A stretch of 5,885 nt of DNA from Desulfobacter sp. (GTDB lineage: Bacteria > Desulfobacterota > Desulfobacteria > Desulfobacterales > Desulfobacteraceae): contig JAQYWJ010000016.1 of assembly GCA_030145005.1 (NCBI GenBank), positions 1 to 5,885 of the forward strand. Reading direction: 5' to 3'. The position numbers were made by a program, and so were the translations under genes. The notes beneath the pieces were generated by a model. The model was given only the letters and a program-made list of their open reading frames with translations. It searched no databases and had not been told where the DNA came from. Shown in pieces: positions 1-5,788 of the stretch. The stretch's first letter is position 1, and each line of letters starts with the position of its first letter.

Positions 1-2
1 TT

Positions 3-875
3 TATTATCCCATAAAATTCGGCAAGGCATTTTTTATAGAGCCCTATGCCGGTGTCAGGGGAACCTTATGGGATGCAGATAATTTCACTGACAGCGACGG
101 GGATGATTCCAACACCAGGACCCGGGGACTTTATGAAATGGGCATGGACCTGTCAACAACCCTTAGCCGTGTGTTCACATTGGACACGGATTTTGCCGAA
201 AAGATCCAACACAAAATTGTGCCCAGACTGGAGTATGACTATATTCCCTTTGTGGACCAGGAGGATCTGCCCTACTTTGATGCCATAGACGATATTTCAG
301 AAAAAAACATCATTACCTGGTCTTTGACCAACACATTCACCTCCAGGCATACAATAACGGATGAAAACGGCGAAGAATCCAGGGCCTACAAAGAACTTTT
401 CTGGTTCAAACTCTCCCAGGGCTATGACATCCGGTATGAACAGGATGGGGATGATGCCGACGACGACCCCTGGCAGGACTTGACATTAAAATATGAATTA
501 AATCCGCTGAAATACCTGAAGTCAAACGGCACCATAGCCTTTGATCCCAATAACAGCCATTTCACAAAAGTACAGATCGGGGGCACGGTATCAGATAATA
601 GAGGGGACAGTCTTTACATATCTTATCGATATACGAAAGATTATTCACATACCTGGAAAACAAGAATCACCACAAATCTGGTGCCGGACACCCTGAAAGC
701 ATATTATTCCGTTGAAAAAGATCTTGAAGACCAGAAAACCGTTGAAACCGGTGTGGGTATTTCCATAAACCGGCCGTGCTGGGGATTGAACCTGGCGTTT
801 ACAGAGGAATCTACAAATAAATCTTTTGCCTTCATGGTGATCCTGAAGGGTATCGGAGAATTCGGCACACAATGA
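3..875 (+). CDS. lptD: LPS-assembly outer-membrane protein LptD, C-terminal part (5' end outside window)
   Basis: LptD is the outer-membrane beta-barrel that, with LptE, inserts lipopolysaccharide into the outer leaflet. The frame is open from the left edge (first full codon at position 3) to the TGA at 873-875, giving about 290 residues, so the N-terminal OstA/LptA-like domain and early strands are missing; a translation started at the ATG at 138 would be an artefact. Family-like segments are EPYAGVRGTLWD near the left edge, HKIVPRLEYDYIPFVDQ, a 'DLPYFDAIDDI' stretch, a 'LSQGYDIRYE' strand, and alternating barrel strands ending in a glycine and aromatic-containing C-terminus. A Cys-Trp pair (Cys codon 777-779) sits where E. 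coli LptD has adjacent Cys724/Cys725, but only one Cys is present. Two Asp-rich stretches (about nt 84-108 and 447-471) are probably surface loops. Its stop overlaps the next start by ATGA, so the two genes are likely translationally coupled. Confidence 0.88.
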   Translation, partial: YYPIKFGKAFFIEPYAGVRGTLWDADNFTDSDGDDSNTRTRGLYEMGMDLSTTLSRVFTLDTDFAEKIQHKIVPRLEYDYIPFVDQEDLPYFDAIDDISEKNIITWSLTNTFTSRHTITDENGEESRAYKELFWFKLSQGYDIRYEQDGDDADDDPWQDLTLKYELNPLKYLKSNGTIAFDPNNSHFTKVQIGGTVSDNRGDSLYISYRYTKDYSHTWKTRITTNLVPDTLKAYYSVEKDLEDQKTVETGVGISINRPCWGLNLAFTEESTNKSFAFMVILKGIGEFGTQ

Positions 876-1396
876 AAGACAAAACTCTTTGGTTTGCCCT
901 GCTGACCCGAAGCAATTTCGAGCAGACCGTGTACTCACGCATAAGCAAAAAAAAAATAGATTCGTTCCTGCCCAGGACAAGAAAGCCCAGCAAAAGAAAA
1001 GACCGCAAGCTCATGATAGAAACCCCGTTGTTTCCCGGGTACGTATTTGTTAAATCCACCATGGCGCCGGTGGACCAGTTACCGATTTTAAAAACCCTGG
1101 GTGCAGTCAGGCTTTTAGGGAACTCTGCCGGCCCCGTACCCGTGCCCGAGCACCAGATTGAGTCGCTCAAGCTTTTGACATCCGTAACCCAGGATCTGGT
1201 TACAGGCAACATTATTGAGTTAAAAAAAGGAGATCCGGTAATCATCCTTGAAGGCCCCATGGCAGGGCTGAAAGGAGAGTTTTTTGAACATAAGGGCAAG
1301 GGCAGGATCATTATCAAAGTAGACCTGTTAGGCAGATATGCAGGCGTAGAGGTGGATTCTGACAAGGTTGAAAAAATCCCGGACCTGTTATCATAA
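872..1396 (+). CDS. NusG-paralogue transcription antiterminator, UpxY/RfaH/LoaP-like
   Basis: A 174-residue protein with the two-domain NusG layout. The N-terminal NGN domain spans about residues 5-105, starting with WFALLTRSNFEQ and including the hallmark PLFPGYVFV at residues 52-60. A C-terminal KOW domain spans about residues 117-168, with GDPVIILEGPMAGLKG. Proteins of this class bind the RNA polymerase clamp and promote read-through of long operons, often for surface polysaccharides. It is more likely a specialised paralogue than housekeeping NusG because it lacks the usual secE/rplK context and has the UpxY-like basic segment RKPSKRKDRK (residues 37-46) before the PLFPGY motif. The start is the ATG at 872, overlapping the lptD stop; a GGAG at 855-858 is rather far upstream (13 bases), so coupling to lptD translation probably matters. 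Codons 26-28 lie in a run of ten A. The target operon is not visible here. Confidence 0.85.
   Translation: MKDKTLWFALLTRSNFEQTVYSRISKKKIDSFLPRTRKPSKRKDRKLMIETPLFPGYVFVKSTMAPVDQLPILKTLGAVRLLGNSAGPVPVPEHQIESLKLLTSVTQDLVTGNIIELKKGDPVIILEGPMAGLKGEFFEHKGKGRIIIKVDLLGRYAGVEVDSDKVEKIPDLLS
947..956 (+). repeat. A10 homopolymer inside the NusG-paralogue gene
   Basis: Ten consecutive A encode Lys26-Lys28 and the first base of Ile29. The next bases are TAG, so loss of one A would give three Lys codons followed directly by a TAG stop; gain of one A also leads to a stop well before the KOW domain. Runs this long are known sites of replication slippage and of RNA polymerase slippage. Whether slippage happens here is unknown. 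Confidence 0.9.
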
Positions 1397-1400
1397 GCCC

Positions 1401-1429
1401 TTGACTTTTTGATGCATATTCATTAAAAC
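1401..1429 (+). promoter_or_regulatory. Candidate sigma-70 promoter for the IHF-like gene
   Basis: TTGACT at 1401-1406 (5 of 6 to the -35 consensus) is followed after 17 bases by TAAAAC at 1424-1429 (4 of 6 to the -10 consensus). It lies in the only sizeable gap between the NusG paralogue and the IHF-like gene, and would start transcription near 1436, about 35 bases before the ATG at 1472. The -10 is imperfect and no terminator is visible before it, so read-through from lptD is also possible. Confidence 0.4.
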
Positions 1430-1471
1430 CCCTTGAAAAACTTTTTAGCTGTTTAACATATTTGAGGTTCC

Positions 1472-1747
1472 ATGAATAAACTTGAATTGATTTCCACATT
1501 GAAAGACCGGGCCAACCTGACCAAATCAGAAGCAGCCGACGTAATAAAAATATTTTTTGACTCCCTGTCAGAGGCCTTTGTCAAGGGTGAGCGGGTCGAG
1601 ATAAGAGGACTTTGCAGCTTTCATATCAAAGAGTATAAAAGCTATGTGGGCAGAAACCCTAAAACCGGACAGAAAGTAGACATCCCGCCCAAACGCCTGC
1701 CGTTTTTTAAATGCGGTAAAGAACTTAAAGAGCGGGTTGATTATTAG
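1472..1747 (+). CDS. HU/IHF-family DNA-bending protein (IHF-beta-like)
   Basis: A 91-residue member of the DNABII family of nucleoid proteins, which act as dimers, bend DNA in the minor groove and assist recombination, replication initiation and sigma-54 promoters. The helical N-terminus (MNKLELISTL) is followed by the core GERVEIRG (residues 39-46), the arm signature GRNPKTG (residues 60-66) with the intercalating Pro63, and a C-terminal helix KELKERVDY. Glu43 and Arg45 align with Glu44 and Arg46 of E. coli IHF-beta, which favours IHF-beta over HU, but parts of the N-terminus also resemble IHF-alpha, so I give no symbol. Length is normal for the family. The start is supported by GAGG at 1464-1467, four bases before the ATG. 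Oddities are Leu-Cys instead of Phe-Gly in the RGFGSF turn (residues 47-48) and Cys81 where IHF has Pro. The holB start follows after 15 bases, so the two probably share a transcript. Confidence 0.88.
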   Translation: MNKLELISTLKDRANLTKSEAADVIKIFFDSLSEAFVKGERVEIRGLCSFHIKEYKSYVGRNPKTGQKVDIPPKRLPFFKCGKELKERVDY

Positions 1748-1762
1748 TCCGATGTTGCTGAT

Positions 1763-2791
1763 ATGCCTCCTGCACCTTCCGAAACGAACCGGGAAGCCTT
1801 TCCCTCATCTTTGCCATTATCTGAATTAACCTATATTGTTCAGACCGGCCGGATCCCCAATGCCCTCCTTTTTTACGGGCCCCGGGGAACCGGCAAAAAA
1901 CAGGCTGCGCTTTTTTTTGCACAGGCCTGCAATTGCCGTACAGACAACGGTCGGCCGTGCAATATCTGCGCTTCGTGCAAAAAAATATCTGCGGGCATGC
2001 ACCCGGACATGATCTTTCTTGGTCCGGCTGAAAATAAAAAGATAATCACCATTTCCCAAATCCGGGACATAGGCGGCATCATCACATCCCGCGCCAATGA
2101 AGCAGCGTATAGAATGGTGTGCATCCTTCATGCAGACCTGATGAACCCCCAGGCCCAGAATGCCCTTCTCAAAATGCTTGAAGAACCGCCGGGACACACA
2201 TTTTTCATCCTTGCCGTAGAGCAGACCGCTCCCCTTTTACCTACCATTTTATCCAGGTGCCGACGCATTGACTTCCAGGCACTTGCAGACCACGAAATCA
2301 AAAAGATTTTATGCACACAATACGGGCTTGATCCCGAAACCGCCCACATTATCAGTGGAACGGCCGGAAGCGACCTGGACCAGGCCCTGCGTCTTTCAGG
2401 ACTGGACAAAAAAGGGAGCGCGCCTGACTGGAAAATGCTGCGGCCATGGTTAATCAAAGAAATATGCCGATTTTTGGCAGCGCCACAGCATCAAAATGCC
2501 TTTAAATGCCTTGATTTATCCAGGCTGCTGTCGGCCCGCCCGGAATATATTCATGATGCCATGGCAGTACTCCGAACCGTATTCAGAGACTTTTGCATAT
2601 TAAAATACATGCCGAATAAAATAGTTAACCTTGATTTTTTAAGTGTATTTAAAGATATTAGTATGACGCATTCATACTCCCGGATGTTAACATGGATGAC
2701 ACTGTTTCATGAGACGGAAAAAAGACTGGAATCCAACAGCGGCACAAGACTGACCCTTGACCGTTTCTTCCTTTCCTTAGTCTTTATTTGA
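1763..2791 (+). CDS. holB: DNA polymerase III delta-prime subunit (clamp loader)
   Basis: Delta-prime is the stator subunit of the clamp-loader complex that opens the sliding clamp and loads it onto primed DNA. The 342-residue protein has the AAA+ and zinc modules of the DnaX/HolB family. There is an N-terminal 'PNALLFYGPRGTGKKQ' with Walker A GPRGTGKK (residues 39-46), and four zinc-ligand cysteines at 58, 66, 69 and 72. HPD follows at 80-82, then the segment ILHADLMNPQAQNALLKMLE (residues 121-140) and EEPP (140-143). The SRC motif (164-166) carries the arginine finger that acts on the neighbouring gamma/tau subunit. The C-terminal third is the poorly conserved collar domain. The absence of a long C-terminal tau-like region and the 340-residue size argue for HolB rather than DnaX. 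The Walker A looks intact, unlike E. coli delta-prime. The ATG at 1763 has no good Shine-Dalgarno; coupling to the gene ending 15 bases upstream is likely. ricT and metG follow, a conserved neighbourhood. Confidence 0.9.
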   Translation: MPPAPSETNREAFPSSLPLSELTYIVQTGRIPNALLFYGPRGTGKKQAALFFAQACNCRTDNGRPCNICASCKKISAGMHPDMIFLGPAENKKIITISQIRDIGGIITSRANEAAYRMVCILHADLMNPQAQNALLKMLEEPPGHTFFILAVEQTAPLLPTILSRCRRIDFQALADHEIKKILCTQYGLDPETAHIISGTAGSDLDQALRLSGLDKKGSAPDWKMLRPWLIKEICRFLAAPQHQNAFKCLDLSRLLSARPEYIHDAMAVLRTVFRDFCILKYMPNKIVNLDFLSVFKDISMTHSYSRMLTWMTLFHETEKRLESNSGTRLTLDRFFLSLVFI

Positions 2792-2800
2792 ATAACAGCC

Positions 2801-2819
2801 ATGGACTGACTTGGTCCAT
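2801..2819 (+). repeat. Short inverted repeat after holB
   Basis: ATGGACT (2801-2807) and GGTCCAT (2813-2819) can pair as a 7-bp stem, including one T-G wobble, around a five-base loop, starting nine bases after the holB stop. No T-run follows, so it is not a standard intrinsic terminator. It could be a 3'-end stabilising hairpin or chance. Confidence 0.3.
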
Positions 2820-2848
2820 CAACACCCAGGCGCAACCCACAATGAAAC

Positions 2849-2883
2849 ATGAAAGTAATTCAATAAGTTATTTTGACTTTCAT
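2849..2883 (+). repeat. Inverted repeat just upstream of the ricT Shine-Dalgarno
   Basis: Perfect 8-base arms ATGAAAGT (2849-2856) and ACTTTCAT (2876-2883) flank 19 bases. Inside, CAA-T-AA can pair with TTTTG around a GTTA loop, leaving AATT and one T bulged. The right arm ends four bases before the ricT ribosome-binding sequence AAGAGG (2888-2893). It could be an operator or a 5'-UTR hairpin; AT-rich composition makes a chance match possible. Confidence 0.35.
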
Positions 2884-2902
2884 ATAAAAGAGGCCAATTT
2901 TT

Positions 2903-3715
2903 ATGGTAAACGTTGCCGGCGTTAAATTTAAAACCGCAGGTAAAATATACGATTTCAACAGCCAAGCCCTGGTCGTGAACTTAGAGGACCGGGTGATTGT
3001 TGAAACGGAACAGGGGTTAGGGTTCGGCATCGTTGCCATCCCTTCCCGGGAAAAGGACAAAGACGAAAAGTCCTTGAAAAATATTGTCAGACTGGCCACC
3101 CAGGAGGATTTCAGCCGGCGCAAGGAACTTGAATCACTGGAACGGCAGGCCCATGAATACTGCGTTAAGTGCATAAAAGACCTGGACCTTTTAATGAACC
3201 TGTTCAGTGTGGAGAGTACCTTTGACAGAAACAAACTGACATTTTTTTATACGGCGGACGGCAGAATTGATTTCAGGGAACTGATTAAACTTCTGGTAAA
3301 GGAATTCTCCATCCGTATTGAAATGCGCCAGGTCGGTATCCGAAATCAGTCCAAGCATGTGGGCGGTGTGGGGAAGTGCGGCAGGGAACTGTGCTGTTCA
3401 TCTTTTATGCATAGCTTTGATCCGGTGTCCATAAAAATGGCAAAAGAACAGGGGCTAAGCCTGAATCCCACTAAAATTTCCGGGGTATGCGGCCGACTGA
3501 TGTGCTGTTTAACCTTTGAAAATGAGACCTACCGCCACTATAAGAAAAAAATGCCGAAACTGGGCAAAATCATTACAGTTGAAGATGTCAAAGGCAAGAT
3601 CGTCCGCCAGAATGTTCTCAGACAAAGTGTCACCGTCAGGCTTGATGACCGCACGGAAAAGGAAATATTTCTGTCACAACTGAAAAAAGAAACCACAGGA
3701 AACCCATCTCAATGA
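2903..3715 (+). CDS. ricT: PSP1-domain protein, RicT (YaaT) family
   Basis: A 270-residue member of the PSP1/RicT family. In Bacillus subtilis RicT (YaaT) forms the RicA-RicF-RicT complex, carries [4Fe-4S] clusters, and stimulates RNase Y-dependent RNA maturation and development; its role in deltaproteobacteria is not established. The cysteine-rich signature is clear: GKCGRELCCSSF (residues 158-168), then F172-D-P-V-S-I-K-M-A-K-E-Q183, then KISGVCGRLMCCL (191-203). The conserved cysteines are Cys159, 164, 165, 196, 201 and 202; Cys87 and Cys90 are additional. The N-terminal third is a beta-rich domain with GLGFGIV (38-44), and the PSP1 region covers roughly residues 60-145. AAGAGG at 2888-2893, nine bases before the ATG at 2903, supports the start. 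The stop overlaps the metG start by ATGA, so the two are probably coupled. RicA and RicF partners are not in this window. Confidence 0.9.
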   Translation: MVNVAGVKFKTAGKIYDFNSQALVVNLEDRVIVETEQGLGFGIVAIPSREKDKDEKSLKNIVRLATQEDFSRRKELESLERQAHEYCVKCIKDLDLLMNLFSVESTFDRNKLTFFYTADGRIDFRELIKLLVKEFSIRIEMRQVGIRNQSKHVGGVGKCGRELCCSSFMHSFDPVSIKMAKEQGLSLNPTKISGVCGRLMCCLTFENETYRHYKKKMPKLGKIITVEDVKGKIVRQNVLRQSVTVRLDDRTEKEIFLSQLKKETTGNPSQ

Positions 3716-5622
3716 CTTGTCAATACTATACCACACCCATTTACTATGTGAATGCCAAACCCCATCTCGGCCATGCCTATACCTCCATTGCAGCAGATGT
3801 AGCCACCCGTTTTAAAAAAATGGAAGGTGCAGACACCTTTTTTTTAACAGGAACGGATGAACACGGGGATAAAATCGTTCAGGCTGCTGAAAAGGAAAAC
3901 ACCACGCCCAAGGCTTACGCAGATAAAATCAGCAAACTATTTCAGGATGTTCTGCCCCTGCTCAATATAGAAAACAACCACTTTATCCGGACAACTGATC
4001 CTGGACATATTGAGGTGGTAAAATCTGTCCTGGCAACGATTTACGACAAAGGAGACATCTATTTTTCAAGTTATGAGGGCATTTATTGTTTCGGGTGTGA
4101 AAGATTCTACCAAGAGCGGGAGCTTGTGGACGGCAAGTGCCCGGACCACGGTACTGTGCCGGAAACCATCAAGGAATCAAACTATTTCTTTAAAATGAGC
4201 AAGTATCAGGACTGGCTCATTGAGCACATCGAAACCCACCCGGACTTTATCCGGCCCGAACAGTACAGAAAGGAACTTCTCTCATTTCTTAAGGAACCTT
4301 TGGAAGACCTGTGCATCTCCCGGCCGAAAACCCGTCTGACCTGGGGTATCACCCTGCCCTTTGATGAAGATTATGTCACCTATGTATGGTTTGACGCCCT
4401 GGTCAATTACATCACGGCCCTTGGATACCCTGACGGGGATAGGTTTAAAAAGTTCTGGCCCACCACCCGGCATTTTGTGGCCAAGGACATTATCAAACCC
4501 CACGGAATTTACTGGCCCATCATGCTTAAGGCAGCCGGCATTGACATATACAACGGACTTAATGTCCATGGGTTCTGGAATGTTCAGGGCTCTAAAATGT
4601 CAAAAAGCATCGGCAATGTCACCGACCCTGTTGAGGTAACAGGCCGGTTCGGCGTGGATGCGTTCAGATATTTTCTTATGCGGGAAATGGTATTTGGCCT
4701 GGACGCCAATTTCACCGAAGATGTTATTGTGGCAAGGATCAACTCAGACCTTGCCAATGACCTGGGCAATCTGTTCTCCCGGGTGCTGTCCATGAACTAC
4801 AAATATTTCAAGGGCAGCATCCAGGGCCCGGCTGCAGATTCAGACAAAGACTTAAGCCTTGAACCCGAAGCCACAGCAGCCTTGGAAGCGTACACAAAAG
4901 CCATGGCAGAGTGCCGGTTTCACAAGGCCCTTGCAAGTGTATGGGAACTGGTGTCAGCCATGAATAAATACATTGTTGCCAACGAACCCTGGGCCCTGGC
5001 CAAAGATCCGGCACGCACAGGCGACCTTGGTACGGTGTTGTACGAACTTCTGGAGGGTATTCGCTTTGTGGCAGGTCTGATCTGGCCGGTCATGCCGGAA
5101 ACCAGCGGTAAAATCATTGCCGCCCTTGGCCTTGAGCTGCCTGAAAAAGGTTTTTTTAACCTTGATGCCATCCGGCCCTGGGGGCAGATACCCCGCGGCA
5201 TTAGTCTGGCAAAGCCTCAGATTCTTTTTCCCCGGGTGGACGTTGAAAAGAAAGCGGTTGAACCACCGGCAGCCAAACCGCTCAAACCGGCATTAAAAGA
5301 AGAAATCACCATTGATGATTTTTCCAAAATAGATTTAAGAGCCGGCAAAATTCTGTCTGCCGAACGGATTGAAAAATCGGACAAACTACTTAAACTTCAA
5401 GTGAACCTAGGCACCCAGACCCGGCAAATCGTGGCAGGCATCGGCAAATCCTACACCCCCGAAGACGTGGTAGGCAAAGAAGTCATTGTCGTGGCCAACC
5501 TGAAACCCGTAAAACTTATGGGAGAACTGTCCGAAGGCATGGTGCTTGCGGCAAGTGTGAAGAAAAACCTTGTTCTTTCCGGATTTAACGGCAGTCCGAA
5601 GCCCGGCTGCCCGATTAAATAG
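3712..5622 (+). CDS. metG: Methionyl-tRNA synthetase with C-terminal tRNA-binding domain
   Basis: A cytoplasmic class I synthetase that charges initiator and elongator tRNA-Met. The 636 residues contain the Rossmann catalytic core with the HIGH-type motif HLGH (18-21), TGTDEHG (46-52), a single zinc knuckle with ligands Cys126, Cys129, Cys143 and His146, the methionine-pocket segment VWFDALVNYI (225-234), and KMSKS (295-299). An alpha-helical anticodon-binding domain follows (about 320-480, with NEPWALAK at 424-431), then an Ala/Pro/Lys-rich linker (about 512-530) and an OB-fold tRNA-binding domain (about 533-636, starting IDDFSKIDLRAGKI). The C-x2-C...C-x2-H knuckle and the KPH-x3-WP segment (262-269) match the Thermus-type MetRS rather than the E. 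coli type. A possible Shine-Dalgarno AGGA lies at 3697-3700 within the end of ricT. All catalytic motifs look intact. Ala257 replaces the Gly usual in the GKDI motif, probably a tolerated variation. Confidence 0.96.
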   Translation: MTCQYYTTPIYYVNAKPHLGHAYTSIAADVATRFKKMEGADTFFLTGTDEHGDKIVQAAEKENTTPKAYADKISKLFQDVLPLLNIENNHFIRTTDPGHIEVVKSVLATIYDKGDIYFSSYEGIYCFGCERFYQERELVDGKCPDHGTVPETIKESNYFFKMSKYQDWLIEHIETHPDFIRPEQYRKELLSFLKEPLEDLCISRPKTRLTWGITLPFDEDYVTYVWFDALVNYITALGYPDGDRFKKFWPTTRHFVAKDIIKPHGIYWPIMLKAAGIDIYNGLNVHGFWNVQGSKMSKSIGNVTDPVEVTGRFGVDAFRYFLMREMVFGLDANFTEDVIVARINSDLANDLGNLFSRVLSMNYKYFKGSIQGPAADSDKDLSLEPEATAALEAYTKAMAECRFHKALASVWELVSAMNKYIVANEPWALAKDPARTGDLGTVLYELLEGIRFVAGLIWPVMPETSGKIIAALGLELPEKGFFNLDAIRPWGQIPRGISLAKPQILFPRVDVEKKAVEPPAAKPLKPALKEEITIDDFSKIDLRAGKILSAERIEKSDKLLKLQVNLGTQTRQIVAGIGKSYTPEDVVGKEVIVVANLKPVKLMGELSEGMVLAASVKKNLVLSGFNGSPKPGCPIK

Positions 5623-5624
5623 TC

Positions 5625-5743
5625 TTTGAACGAAAAGTCACCCATCTGCGGCGTTGCAGAAAAATTTGCAATCCTCACAACCACGAGGTTGCTCCGGTTA
5701 CAAATTTTTCCGCGCCTTGCATCTGGGCAACTTTTCGTACAAA
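5625..5743. repeat. 119-base imperfect palindrome downstream of metG (candidate dispersed intergenic element)
   Basis: Two arms of about 57 bases pair around a four-base ACGA loop at 5683-5686. From the outside inwards the paired blocks are TTTG/CAAA (5625-5628 with 5740-5743), ACGAAAAGT/ACTTTTCGT (5630-5638 with 5730-5738), CCCA/TGGG (5641-5644 with 5724-5727), TGC/GCA (5647-5649 with 5719-5721), GGCG/CGCC (5650-5653 with 5713-5716), GAAAAATTTG/CAAATTTTTC (5659-5668 with 5701-5710), a weak AATC/GGTT block with one wobble (5670-5673 with 5696-5699), and CAACC/GGTTG (5678-5682 with 5687-5691). That is about 43 pairs around one common centre near 5684. It begins two bases after the metG stop. 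TTTTT at 5750-5754 follows six bases later, so it may also serve as a transcript end. I see no target-site duplication and no coding capacity. From memory it resembles REP-like palindromes of Desulfobacterales; I could not verify this. Confidence 0.85.
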
Positions 5744-5788
5744 CACGAGTTTTTGTTCAGGCATTAATTAATATTTTGGGACACGATT

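Noticed and set aside
46..288. An 80-codon + strand frame at the left edge
   Set aside because: It overlaps the LptD frame, which runs open from the edge with family-like strands; the 46-288 translation is Trp/Pro/Cys-rich and has no family resemblance.
832..1365. A 177-codon open frame on the minus strand opposite the NusG paralogue
   Set aside because: It is antisense to a gene with clear NGN and KOW motifs, has no recognisable domain and a low-complexity Ser/Leu/Pro composition typical of shadow frames.
1427..1453. A-run/T-run stretch (GAAAAACTTTTTAGC) as a terminator before the IHF-like gene
   Set aside because: The complementary runs have only a one-base loop and no GC stem, so no terminator hairpin can form.
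1891..1918. Programmed frameshift in holB at A6 or T8, by analogy to dnaX
   Set aside because: The frame runs uninterrupted through to a normal HolB length, there is no A-AAA-AAG type slippery heptamer with a downstream hairpin that I can see, and HolB is not known to use frameshifting.
2801..2819. Hairpin after holB as a rho-independent terminator
   Set aside because: The stem is short, GC-poor and followed by CAACACCC rather than a T-run.
2859..2888. Promoter for ricT with TATAAA at 2883-2888
   Set aside because: The matching -35 (TTCAAT) is poor and the implied transcription start would fall at or beyond the Shine-Dalgarno sequence at 2888-2893.
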